Of a stretch of 10,009 bases of DNA, positions 1 to 7,126 are shown in pieces. The stretch comes from Pseudomonadota bacterium (GTDB taxonomy: Bacteria; Pseudomonadota; Gammaproteobacteria; Steroidobacterales; Steroidobacteraceae). The stretch spans positions 1-10,009 of the forward strand of contig JAFAGC010000085.1 of the NCBI GenBank assembly GCA_023423065.1, written 5' to 3'. Made by a program: the position numbers and the translations under genes. Position 1 is the stretch's first letter. Every line of letters starts with the position of its first letter. The notes beneath the pieces were generated by a model that was given only the letters and a program-made list of their open reading frames with translations, did no database searches and had not been told where the DNA came from.

Positions 1-41
1 GCGCGCGCGGGGGGGGGGGGGGGGGGGGCCCCCCCCCCGGG
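1..41. other. Homopolymer block, probable sequencing or assembly artefact at contig edge
   Basis: The first eight bases alternate G and C. They are followed by 20 consecutive G (9-28), 10 consecutive C (29-38) and GGG (39-41), after which ordinary sequence begins. The block lies in phase with the yhdP-like gene and would encode a run of Pro followed by Gly on the minus strand, which is not expected inside an AsmA-like domain. Poly-G next to its own complement at a contig end is typical of low-signal sequencing reads or a faulty contig end. I treat it as non-biological, so the yhdP-like sequence should be trusted only from about base 42 upward. Confidence 0.75.
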
Positions 42-2280
42 ACTGTATTTCGATGGGTCCGCCCAGCCAGGCGCCTTCGAGCGCGAGGCCGCGAACCTGG
101 CGCTCGCCATAACGCAACGTGCCCGACAGATTTTCGATGGGTGGCACACCTTCGGCGAGCAACATCTCGCCCTCGCGCACCCGCGCCGCGATCCGCCACG
201 AGTCCGGCGCCCGCAACTCGCGCTCGCCGCGCGCGTCGGCCTCGATCGTGACCTTGCCGCGCGCGCGATCGAGCCCGTGGGCTTCCAGCGCCCGGCGCAG
301 CATGGGCGACGTCAGTTCGCCCGCGAGAGAAGCGTGCAGCCGCGGCGCTCCGCCGCGCGGCCAGTCGAGCCGCGCTCCCTCGATCTCGAGATCCTCGACG
401 CGGCCGGCATCGATGCGCAGTGTCGAGTTGCCGCGCGCGAACTTGAGCGAGCCGCCGAGTCCCGTGACGGGCGGCACGTTTTCGCCCGCGAGGTTCAGGT
501 CGGCAAGGACGATCTCACCGCTCGAGCGCCGCCAGTCGATTCGCGTGGCGCCTTCTTCGCGCAGCGGCACGAGTTGCAGCTTCGCCTGGGTCATCTGACC
601 GCCGGCAATCCCTGCAAGCAGCGCCGGCGGCTCGTCCTTGCCATTGAAGAAGACCCACGCGTCCTGCAGCAGGTCGCGGTCCACGAGTGCGACCTCGAGC
701 GCGAGCGGCTGCGGCGCCGCCACGTTCCATACTCCGCGGGCCTGCAGCTTCGACTCACCGCTCGAGAGCGCGAGATCCTCGAGTTTCCAGCGCGGCGATT
801 GCGGATCGTCGAGATAGGTCAGCGTGCCGCCCACGTTGATGGAGCGAGGTTCCGCGACGGAATTCGTCTTCATGACCGCCGCGTGCGCCGGATCGAAGAC
901 GACCGCCAGGCCCTCTGTGTCGAGCCGCAGCTTCGCGTTGATATTCGAGAGTGTCGCGCGATCCGCGGTGCGCGTGATTTCCGTATCCACGAGGTCGGCG
1001 CTGAAGGTCCAGCCGTCGCGCTCGAGACGCTTTCCGGAATCGAACTTGAGCGCGCGCAATTCTCCAGCCGTCGGCGCCCAGTCGCCCGGCAGCGATGGCA
1101 TGCCGTTCGCGAGCTGCGGCGCCAGCAGACCCGCGATGAATTCCGCCGCCATGAACGGCACGCGCTCGCCCTGCACGGTCGTGCGTGCGATGCGCAGGGA
1201 CTGCGGGTCGATCGCGATGCGCGCCGATAGGTTCGGCGCGCGTTCCAGCCGCGCGCCGCGCGTGAACTGGAGGTCGTCGAACCGGAGCAGCACGTCGCGC
1301 GCGTCGCGCTCGAGAGTTCCCGTCAGCGAGACGTGGTCGAAGCGCGTGCTCGCCTGGTAGTCATCCGGGTCGTCGCGCGCATCGAGCTCGAGCCCGCGCG
1401 CGCTCGCCTGCCAGGTCGCCGATGCGATGCGCCCGGCATCGAGGCGCAGCTTCGCATCGATCGTGCCGCGGCCGGCGACTCCCGGCACACCCAGCTTTTC
1501 GAGGAACACGCGCCGCGCGATCAGGCGCAGGTCGCCCGAGGGCGACTGGTTCGCCGCGAGGTCCTCGAGCTTCGCCGACACGAACAGCGACTGACCCACG
1601 TCCTGGGACAGCAGCATCGTGCCGTACGCGTTGAAGTTCGACGCGCCGCGGCTAACTACCGCCTGGCTCAGCGTGAAGGTATGACGCGCGGCGGAGTCGC
1701 CGCGACGCTTGAGATGCACGCGCGCGCCTTCCACCTCGATGCGCCCGTTGGGCATGAGTTCGGCCCACGCGGTGAAGCGGCGCACCAGCGCCCGCTCGTC
1801 CTCGCCGGGAGCCTTCGCGGGCTTGCGCTCCGCGTTCCGCGCGGCCGGGCGCTTCGCGGGCAAGTCCTCGGACGCCAGTTCATCCCCGATGATCTCGATG
1901 TCGGGCGAGCGCAGCGTGACGTGGCCCAGCGAGAACTGCTGGTGGCGCAGGAAGTCCCACGTGTCGAATTCGACGCGCAGCTCGGGGGCCACGACCCTTA
2001 CGCGACCGGCCTTGGGATCCGTGAGCTCCACGCGCGTGAACACGGCGCTCGTGCCGGAGAGGTCCCAGGCGAAGTGCACGTTCTCGAACCGCACGTCGAG
2101 GCCGGTCCGATCGGTGATCAGTTTCTCGAGAGTGGCGCGCTGTTCGGGAACCCGCGCGGCGATGAGCCGCGTGAACACCAGCGCGATCGCGCCGAGAAGC
2201 AGCAGGCTGAACGCGACCAGCGCCGTTCGTCGCACCCAGTGCGGAAAGGCTCCCCCGTGTACAAGGGTGGTTTCGTTCAT
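1..2280 (-). CDS. yhdP: YhdP family AsmA-like envelope protein (partial, C-terminus off the left edge)
   Basis: An open frame without stops runs from ATG at 2280 to base 1, giving about 745 trustworthy residues; the family is usually about 1,250-1,300 residues, so roughly 60% is present. The N-terminus has a short cytoplasmic stretch with an RR pair, then one membrane helix at about residues 19-37 (core FSLLLLGAIALVF). Next comes a long, beta-rich, periplasmic-looking region with the family's repeated 'amphipathic strand' style, for example a GRIEVEGARV segment near residue 180. YhdP-type proteins are inner-membrane-anchored bridge-like proteins linked to phospholipid movement to the outer membrane; that role is family knowledge. 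Identity is supported by position: E. coli also has maf(yhdE)-rng-yhdP. The ATG lies 9 bases after the rng stop, with AGGAG directly abutting it, an unusually tight ribosome-binding site, so coupling to rng translation is likely. The last residues (bases 1-41) are probably artefactual. Confidence 0.85.
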   Translation of the reverse strand, partial: MNETTLVHGGAFPHWVRRTALVAFSLLLLGAIALVFTRLIAARVPEQRATLEKLITDRTGLDVRFENVHFAWDLSGTSAVFTRVELTDPKAGRVRVVAPELRVEFDTWDFLRHQQFSLGHVTLRSPDIEIIGDELASEDLPAKRPAARNAERKPAKAPGEDERALVRRFTAWAELMPNGRIEVEGARVHLKRRGDSAARHTFTLSQAVVSRGASNFNAYGTMLLSQDVGQSLFVSAKLEDLAANQSPSGDLRLIARRVFLEKLGVPGVAGRGTIDAKLRLDAGRIASATWQASARGLELDARDDPDDYQASTRFDHVSLTGTLERDARDVLLRFDDLQFTRGARLERAPNLSARIAIDPQSLRIARTTVQGERVPFMAAEFIAGLLAPQLANGMPSLPGDWAPTAGELRALKFDSGKRLERDGWTFSADLVDTEITRTADRATLSNINAKLRLDTEGLAVVFDPAHAAVMKTNSVAEPRSINVGGTLTYLDDPQSPRWKLEDLALSSGESKLQARGVWNVAAPQPLALEVALVDRDLLQDAWVFFNGKDEPPALLAGIAGGQMTQAKLQLVPLREEGATRIDWRRSSGEIVLADLNLAGENVPPVTGLGGSLKFARGNSTLRIDAGRVEDLEIEGARLDWPRGGAPRLHASLAGELTSPMLRRALEAHGLDRARGKVTIEADARGERELRAPDSWRIAARVREGEMLLAEGVPPIENLSGTLRYGERQVRGLALEGAWLGGPIEIQSRGGGPPPPPPRAR

Positions 2281-2289
2281 CTCCTCACT

Positions 2290-3759
2290 TCAGGCCAGCA
2301 CCACGTCGTATTGATCGAAGCCATAAAGCGCTTCCACCTGCAACCTTATCGGTCGACCCACCTGGTGCTCCAGCTCCGCGAGCACGGCGGATTCCTCGTC
2401 GAGCAGGCGGTCGATCACGTTCTGATGCGCCAGTATCAGCAGCTCCCTGGACTGGAACTGCCTGCTCTGTCGCACAATTTCACGGAATATCTCGTGGCAG
2501 ACCGTTTCAGGCGTCCGTACGAAGCCACGACCTTCGCAACTGGGACAGGCCGCACAAAGCAAATGTTCCAGGCTTTCCCGGGTCCTTTTGCGGGTCATTT
2601 CCACGAGGCCCAGGGAGCTGACGCTCGCGATGTGCGTTTGCGCATGATCGCCCGCCAGGGCCTTCTCCAGGGCTTCCAGGACCTGGGTGCGGTGCGCCGG
2701 GTCGGTCATGTCGATGAAATCGATGATGATGATGCCGCCCAGGTTGCGCAGGCGCAGCTGCCGCGCGATCGCGACGGCCGCCTCGAGATTGGTGCGGAAA
2801 ATCGTGTCCTCGAGATTGCGGTGACCGACGAAGGCCCCGGTATTCACGTCGATCGTGGTCATCGACTCGGTCTGATCGATGACCAGGTGGCCGCCGGACT
2901 TCAGCGACACGGTGCGCTCCAGCGCCTTGCCGATCTCCTCTTCGACGCCATGCAGGTCGAAGATCGGCCGCTGACCCGAATACAGCTCGATGCGCGTGTT
3001 GCTGCCGGGCATGAACGCCGCGGCGAATTCGAGCATGCTCGCGTGCGCCGCGGCATTGTCGACCAGCACGCGATCGACGCCGCGCGCCAGCTCGTCGCGC
3101 AACATGCGCGTGGGCAGCGGCAGGTCCTCGTACACGAGTTCGCCCGCGCGCGCGCGCATGCCCTTGTCCTTCACGTGCGTCCAGAGTCGTCCCAGGTACT
3201 GGATGTCCTCGCGGATCTGTTCGAGCGTCGCGCCCTGCGCCGCCGTGCGCACGATGTATCCGCCCGTGAATCGCTCGGGCACCGCCTGCGCCACCATCGC
3301 CTTCAGTCGCGCGCGTTCGGCTTCGTCCTCGATGCGCGAGGAAATGCCGACGCCTTCGCCGCGCGGCATGTAGACCATGAGCCGCGAGGGCAGCGCGACA
3401 AAAGTGGTGAGGCGTGCGCCCTTCGTGCCGATCGGATCCTTGACGACCTGGACGAGGATGTCGTCTCCCTCGTTCACGAGGCGGCGGATGTCGTCGACCG
3501 GCTGTCCACCCACCAGCGTGCTGTCGTGCGCGGGAGTGGCGATGTCGGCCGCGTGCAGGAACGCGGTGCGCTCGAGCCCCACGTCGATGAATGCCGCCTG
3601 CATGCCCGGCAGCACGCGCTGCACACGCCCCTTGTAAAGGTTGCTGACGATGCCGCGGCGACTCTGCCGCTCGACGAACAGTTCGGTCAGCACTCCGTTT
3701 TCGATGAGCGCGGCGCGGCTCTCGCGTGGCGCCACGTTGATCAGGATTTCCGTGGTCAC
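2290..3759 (-). CDS. rng: Ribonuclease G (RNase E/G family endoribonuclease)
   Basis: RNase G is a cytoplasmic single-strand-specific endonuclease that matures the 5' end of 16S rRNA and degrades some mRNAs. The GTG start at 3757-3759 gives 489 residues, the same length as E. coli RNase G, and begins TTEILINVAPRESR, matching the family's N-terminus. An AGGGGA ribosome-binding site lies 5 bases upstream. The S1 domain spans about residues 36-125 (NLYKGRV, AAFIDVGLERTAFLH). The catalytic magnesium-binding aspartates are D304 in TTIDVNTGAF and D347 in IIIIDFIDM. The zinc-link CPSC motif is C405/C408, followed by EGRG. The long acidic/arginine-rich C-terminal scaffold of RNase E is absent, which supports RNase G. 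The frame stays open upstream of the GTG, through maf in another reading frame, but that part is low-complexity Arg/Pro shadow sequence. The gene sits 17 bases after maf and 9 bases before yhdP. Confidence 0.96.
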   Translation of the reverse strand: MTTEILINVAPRESRAALIENGVLTELFVERQSRRGIVSNLYKGRVQRVLPGMQAAFIDVGLERTAFLHAADIATPAHDSTLVGGQPVDDIRRLVNEGDDILVQVVKDPIGTKGARLTTFVALPSRLMVYMPRGEGVGISSRIEDEAERARLKAMVAQAVPERFTGGYIVRTAAQGATLEQIREDIQYLGRLWTHVKDKGMRARAGELVYEDLPLPTRMLRDELARGVDRVLVDNAAAHASMLEFAAAFMPGSNTRIELYSGQRPIFDLHGVEEEIGKALERTVSLKSGGHLVIDQTESMTTIDVNTGAFVGHRNLEDTIFRTNLEAAVAIARQLRLRNLGGIIIIDFIDMTDPAHRTQVLEALEKALAGDHAQTHIASVSSLGLVEMTRKRTRESLEHLLCAACPSCEGRGFVRTPETVCHEIFREIVRQSRQFQSRELLILAHQNVIDRLLDEESAVLAELEHQVGRPIRLQVEALYGFDQYDVVLA

Positions 3760-3764
3760 ACTCT

Positions 3765-3770
3765 TCCCCT
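3765..3770 (-). promoter_or_regulatory. Ribosome-binding site fixing the GTG start of rng
   Basis: The minus strand reads AGGGGA, 5 bases before GTG at 3759, and it lies between the maf stop (3777-3779) and that GTG. Together with the family-typical N-terminus and the 489-residue length, this selects the GTG over the much longer upstream open frame. Confidence 0.65.
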
Positions 3771-3776
3771 GGAACT

Positions 3777-4379
3777 TCAGATTCTTCCGTGCCACACCGG
3801 GATGCCGGCGTTGCGCAACAATTCGGCCGTCTCGTACAGCGGCAGTCCCATGACGCCGGTGTAGCTGCCCGCGAGGTCGCGCACGAATACGGCGCCGAGT
3901 CCCTGGATGGCATACGCACCGGCCTTGCCCTGCGGTTCTCCGCTTTGCCAGTACGCGTGGATTTCCGCCGCGGACAGCGGCGCGAACCGGACCCTGGAGG
4001 TGGACATCCCGACCGCGGTCGAGCCCGCGTGCCAGAGCGCGAGGCCGGTGTACACCCGGTGCTCCCGGTCCGAGAGCTTCTCGAGCATGGCGTGCGCCTC
4101 GGCTTCGGACTCGGGCTTGCCGAGGATCTCGCCGTCGACGACGACGGTGGTATCGGCCGCGAGCACGGGAAGATCCCGGTGAACCCGGCAGACGGCCTCC
4201 GCCTTCTCGCGCGCGAGCCGGCGCACGTATTCGTCGGCGGGTTCGCCGCCGCGCGGAGTCTCGTCGATGTCCGCGGGGGTCACGATGTGAGGCACCCCGA
4301 TCAGCTCTAACAACTGGCGGCGCCGCGGCGACGCGGACGCCAGCCGCAGGACGGGCGGTTTTTGTTCTTGTTCGACCAT
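3777..4379 (-). CDS. maf: Maf-family nucleoside triphosphate pyrophosphatase, YhdE (dTTP/UTP) type
   Basis: Maf proteins hydrolyse non-canonical or surplus NTPs to the NMP plus pyrophosphate; the YhdE subgroup prefers dTTP, UTP and modified pyrimidine nucleotides. The protein has 200 residues, normal for the family. Visible motifs are the nucleotide-binding SASPRR at 15-20, the catalytic aspartate D76 in LAADTTVVVDGEILGKP (K88 follows), YTGL at 110-113, GKAGAYAIQG at 151-160 and SYTGVMGLPL at 172-181. GKAGAYAIQG is the form seen in the YhdE branch, which favours pyrimidine rather than m7GTP specificity; this subtype call is inference. The ATG start at 4379 has AGGGGG 3 bases upstream. The gene lies 31 bases after rlmH and 17 bases before rng; the maf-rng-yhdP order matches E. 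coli. Confidence 0.93.
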   Translation of the reverse strand: MVEQEQKPPVLRLASASPRRRQLLELIGVPHIVTPADIDETPRGGEPADEYVRRLAREKAEAVCRVHRDLPVLAADTTVVVDGEILGKPESEAEAHAMLEKLSDREHRVYTGLALWHAGSTAVGMSTSRVRFAPLSAAEIHAYWQSGEPQGKAGAYAIQGLGAVFVRDLAGSYTGVMGLPLYETAELLRNAGIPVWHGRI

Positions 4380-4410
4380 CGGCCCCCTCAGTCGGCCCCA
4401 CCGGATCGCG

Positions 4411-4851
4411 TTATTCGCGATGGTACGGGTGATTGTGCAGGACGGAGTGTGCCCTATACAGCTGTTCGGCGAGGATCACCCTCACCATGGCATGGGGAAA
4501 GGTCAGCGGGGACAGGGACCAGCGGAACGAAGCCTTCGCGAGGACTTCGGGCCCGAGGCCGTCGGGGCCGCCGATCACGAAGCTGAGATTCCTGGCGTCC
4601 TGGATGCGCTCGCCTAACCATTTGGCGAGCTCGAGGGTAGTTCGGAACCTGCCGTGTTCGTCGAGCGCGACCAGGTAATCGTCGCCGACGCGCTCGAGCA
4701 GGCGTTTCTGCTCGTCCGCCTTGCCGCGCCCCACCGGCAGTTCTTCGAGATCGATGCGCAACGAGCCGCGCAGTCGCCGCGTGTAATCCTCGTAGGCCGC
4801 GGTCACCCACGCGGGCATTCGCGTGCCGATCGCGACGATGCGCACGCGCAT
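4411..4851 (-). CDS. rlmH: 23S rRNA (pseudouridine-1915-N3)-methyltransferase RlmH
   Basis: RlmH is a small homodimeric SPOUT-class methyltransferase that uses S-adenosylmethionine to methylate pseudouridine 1915 in helix 69 of 23S rRNA on assembled 70S ribosomes. The protein has 146 residues (E. coli 155). It starts MRVRIVAIGTRMPAWV, aligned with the E. coli N-terminus. It contains the trefoil-knot SAM site FVIGGPDGLG at 91-100, the LSPLTFPHAMVRVILAEQLYRA segment at 113-134, and the conserved C-terminal tail HPYHRE ending at 146. The ATG is only 9 bases after the rsfS stop and has no clear Shine-Dalgarno sequence (upstream bases are AAGCGCGGCGC), so translation probably depends on ribosomes arriving from rsfS. 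The pairing with rsfS is conserved across bacteria; both proteins act on the large ribosomal subunit. Confidence 0.96.
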   Translation of the reverse strand: MRVRIVAIGTRMPAWVTAAYEDYTRRLRGSLRIDLEELPVGRGKADEQKRLLERVGDDYLVALDEHGRFRTTLELAKWLGERIQDARNLSFVIGGPDGLGPEVLAKASFRWSLSPLTFPHAMVRVILAEQLYRAHSVLHNHPYHRE

Positions 4852-4860
4852 GCGCCGCGC

Positions 4861-5313
4861 TTATCTTGTCGCTCGCGCGGAAGTCTTGCGGCGCGCCGTG
4901 CTCCGAGGGGTGGGCACGGCCTTTACGACCGGCGCGGCCGGCGGCGCGTCTTCCCAGAGTTTCTCCAGGCCGTAGAACTCGCGTACGCGCGGCAACATCA
5001 CGTGCACCACCACGTCCGTGAGGTCAACTAGGACCCACTCGCCTTCGCGCGCGCCTTCGACGCCCATCGGGCGGAAGTCGTTCTGCTTGGCGAGCTGCAC
5101 CACGCGATCCGCGATGGACTTGACGTGGCGATCGGAGTTGCCGGAGGCGATGACGACGACGTCGGTGATGTCGGTGAGATGCCGCACGTCCATGACTTTG
5201 ACGTTGACGGCTTTCATGTCATCGAGCGCGGTGTTGACGACGCGCAGTAGCGCTTGCGGTAAGGAGGACTTGGCCGGCGCTGGGGCACGGCGGGAACGAG
5301 CTTTCGTGGTCAT
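4861..5313 (-). CDS. rsfS: Ribosome silencing factor RsfS (Iojap/YbeB family) with basic tails
   Basis: RsfS binds ribosomal protein uL14 and blocks joining of the two ribosomal subunits, lowering translation under starvation. The core is residues 19-121: LPQALLRVVNTALDDMKAVNV, then ITDVVVIASGNSDRHVKSIAD at about 49-69, GVEGAREGEWVLVDLTDVVVHVM at 84-106 and FYGLEKLWED at 113-122, all family hallmarks. At 150 residues it is about 45 longer than E. coli RsfS (105). The extra length is an 18-residue basic N-terminal arm and a 28-residue C-terminal Pro/Ala/Arg/Lys-rich tail (7 basic residues between 131 and 150). GGAG lies 4 bases before the ATG at 5313, which supports this start and therefore the N-terminal arm. 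The gene follows nadD by 18 bases. Confidence 0.95.
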   Translation of the reverse strand: MTTKARSRRAPAPAKSSLPQALLRVVNTALDDMKAVNVKVMDVRHLTDITDVVVIASGNSDRHVKSIADRVVQLAKQNDFRPMGVEGAREGEWVLVDLTDVVVHVMLPRVREFYGLEKLWEDAPPAAPVVKAVPTPRSTARRKTSARATR

Positions 5314-5331
5314 TTCACTCCGTGGGTGACT

Positions 5332-6018
5332 TCAGTCGTTTCGAGCATAACACCCCGATTCGCGAATGATCGCGCGGACGGCATCGGGAACGAGGAATCT
5401 GGGGTCGCGTCCCGCATCGATGATCTGTCGCAATTCCGTCGACGATATTTCGAGTTGCGTCACGGCATGCACGTAGATCCGCCCGGCGCGCGACTTGTGC
5501 AGGTCGTTCACGGCGCCGGTGCCGCGATCGACCATGAGTTCGCCTAAGGGGCCCTGCGTCGGCGCCTTCCAGCCCGGACGATGCGCGACGACGACGTGCG
5601 CGAGATCGAACAGCTCGCGCCACCGATGCCAGCTCGGCAGACCCAGGAATGCGTCCATGCCCAGGAGCAGACACAGCGAGCGCTGCGGAAATTCCGCGCG
5701 CAACTCGGTCAGCGTATCCACGGTGTAGGAGGCGCCCGCGCGCCGCACTTCGCGATCGTCGACGACGAACGCAGGCAGATCGGCAACCGCCGCGCGGACC
5801 ATCCTGAGGCGCAGCGCGCCGTCCGCGAGCGTGCGCTCGCGATGCGGCGGATTCCCGGTCGGCAGGAAACGGACCTCGGAGAGTTTCAGCGACTGCCACA
5901 ACTCGAAGGCCGTGCGCAGATGACCGAAATGAATCGGATCGAACGTGCCGCCGAACAGGCCCATGGGGCCGCCATCCAGTGCGTTGCGGCCCGGCGAATT
6001 GGCATTCGGAGTATTCAA
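5332..6018 (-). CDS. nadD: Nicotinate-nucleotide adenylyltransferase NadD
   Basis: NadD joins nicotinate mononucleotide and ATP to give nicotinate adenine dinucleotide and pyrophosphate, the penultimate step of NAD synthesis in the cytoplasm. The product has 228 residues from the TTG at 6018. The nucleotidyltransferase signature GGTFDPIHFGH lies at 23-33, GNPPHR at 55-60, SYTVDTL at 97-103, GMDAF at 120-124 and the second signature ISSTELR at 191-197. The TTG overlaps the holA stop as TTGA (4-base overlap), with GGGAA about 9 bases upstream, suggesting translational coupling. An in-frame ATG at 5964 (residue 19, just before GLFGGTFDP) would give 210 residues, closer to E. coli's 213. The start is therefore uncertain between 6018 and 5964; the function is not. 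Confidence 0.94.
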   Translation of the reverse strand: MNTPNANSPGRNALDGGPMGLFGGTFDPIHFGHLRTAFELWQSLKLSEVRFLPTGNPPHRERTLADGALRLRMVRAAVADLPAFVVDDREVRRAGASYTVDTLTELRAEFPQRSLCLLLGMDAFLGLPSWHRWRELFDLAHVVVAHRPGWKAPTQGPLGELMVDRGTGAVNDLHKSRAGRIYVHAVTQLEISSTELRQIIDAGRDPRFLVPDAVRAIIRESGCYARND

Positions 6019-7037
6019 GCGATGCGGGTTCCCGTGAGAGGCAGGACGCGACGTCCCGAGAATTCGACCAGCAGCAGCGCCATCTCGTCCCAGGCGTCGC
6101 CGCGTTGCTGGCCCTTGATCATGCGATCGGCGCGCGAACTGCGTACCGCGAGACGCGCATAAGGCAGGCGGTTCGCGCGGCGCCTGGCGCTGTCGAGCGC
6201 GGCCGAGGGCCGCATCCAGCCACGCGCGCCGTCGGGCTGCGTCGTGCCCCAGGTGTTGCGTATTTCGCGTGTGATCGACCAGAGCGCGAGCGTGGGCTCG
6301 ACGCCCTCGCTGCGCAGTCCCGCGAGGATGCGCAATCCGCGCTGCACGTCGCCCGCGAGCGCCGCCTCGCCGAGCTGGAACACGTCGAACCGCGCGCTGT
6401 CGCCGATGGCGGCCTGCGCCGCGGCGAGGCCGATGGGGCCAGCGTTCTCGATGTCAGGGCCCGAAGCGAGCAGCTTGAGCTTCTCGAGCTCCTGTTGCGC
6501 GGCGAGCAGGTTGCCCTCCGTGCGGTCGACGATGAACCGCACCGCGTCTTCTTCGAGCTCGATCCCGAGCTGAGCGGCGCGCGCGCGCAGCCACTGCGGC
6601 AGGCGCCCCACTTCCACGGGGTAGATGGGAAGCCACGCGCCGGCCGACTCGAACGCCTTCACCCACGCGGAACTGGTCTGCTCGCGCTCGAGCTTGCCCG
6701 TGATCATCAGGTAGACGTTGTCGGGGCTGACGTTCTCGAGCAGTTCGACGATGGCTTTGGCGCCGCCGGTGCCAGGCTTGCCCGACGGCAGCCGCAGCTC
6801 GATCAGCTTGCGCGAGCCGAACAGCGAAAGGTTGTTAGATGCGGCGCGCACTTCGTCCCAGTCGGCGACGCGTTCGATGAAATGCACCTCGCGTTCCTCG
6901 AAGCCGGCGCGCCTGACGCGCGCGCGGATGGCGTCGGCCGCTTCGCCCACGAGCAGCGCTTCGTCGCCGGAAACGAGATAGGCCCTGGCTGGTTCACCCT
7001 GGAGGTGGGTACGGAGGCTGTCGAGAGAAAGCTTCAA
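6015..7037 (-). CDS. holA: DNA polymerase III delta subunit HolA (clamp loader)
   Basis: HolA is the clamp-loader subunit that opens the beta sliding clamp during chromosome replication. The TTG at 7035-7037 gives 340 residues (E. coli 343) and the family-typical N-terminus MKLSLDSLRTHL, followed by AYLVSGDEALLVGEAADAIR at 19-38. Further landmarks are NLSLFGSRKLIELRLP at 69-84, which contains the LF clamp-binding element, EGNLLAAQQELEKLKLL at 174-190, and GDSARFDVFQL at 212-222. The delta subunit is a non-ATPase AAA+ relative, so no Walker motif is expected. The frame is open further up to another TTG at 7118, which would add 27 residues of no family character; I prefer 7037. No strong ribosome-binding site is visible. 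It appears to be the first gene of the minus-strand operon, and its stop overlaps the nadD start. Confidence 0.92.
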   Translation of the reverse strand: MKLSLDSLRTHLQGEPARAYLVSGDEALLVGEAADAIRARVRRAGFEEREVHFIERVADWDEVRAASNNLSLFGSRKLIELRLPSGKPGTGGAKAIVELLENVSPDNVYLMITGKLEREQTSSAWVKAFESAGAWLPIYPVEVGRLPQWLRARAAQLGIELEEDAVRFIVDRTEGNLLAAQQELEKLKLLASGPDIENAGPIGLAAAQAAIGDSARFDVFQLGEAALAGDVQRGLRILAGLRSEGVEPTLALWSITREIRNTWGTTQPDGARGWMRPSAALDSARRRANRLPYARLAVRSSRADRMIKGQQRGDAWDEMALLLVEFSGRRVLPLTGTRIA

Positions 7038-7047
7038 TCTGGCGTCG

Positions 7048-7053
7048 ATTATG
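7048..7053 (-). promoter_or_regulatory. Candidate -10 element for the holA operon
   Basis: The minus strand reads CATAAT here (5 of 6 matches to TATAAT), inside the only non-coding gap upstream of holA. Transcription would start within a few bases of the TTG at 7037, giving a nearly leaderless message, which fits the missing ribosome-binding site. No good -35 hexamer lies 16-18 bases upstream, so this is a weak call. Confidence 0.3.
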
Positions 7054-7078
7054 AGCCAAGAAGGGGCGTGTTGCGGGC

Positions 7079-7108
7079 TTGAAAACCGACCAACTGTGGG
7101 GCCATAGT
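7079..7108 (+). promoter_or_regulatory. Candidate sigma-70-type promoter for the DUF2946 / receptor unit
   Basis: TTGAAA (7079-7084, 5 of 6 to TTGACA) and CATAGT (7103-7108, 4 of 6 to TATAAT) are separated by 18 bases. A start near 7115 would leave only about 12 bases before the ATG at 7127. I see no AT-rich palindrome resembling a Zur box in 7038-7126, so zinc control cannot be read from the sequence. Confidence 0.4.
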
Positions 7109-7126
7109 CCAGAGCCAATCCCCGCC

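Noticed and set aside
3143..3160. An alternating CG tract that could form Z-DNA.
   Set aside because: It encodes part of an Arg-Ala stretch of RNase G with ordinary high-GC codons, so codon use explains it.
1333..3864. A plus-strand open frame of 843 codons antisense to rng and the yhdP-like gene.
   Set aside because: It is the stop-poor shadow of GC-rich coding sequence. The translation is Arg/His/Ala-rich with no domain, and both opposing genes are clearly real.
3760..4401. An upstream extension of the rng frame by about 210 residues, which might suggest a fused protein.
   Set aside because: The extension is Arg/Pro/Gly low-complexity sequence overlapping maf in another frame. The GTG at 3759 has a good ribosome-binding site and gives the exact family length.
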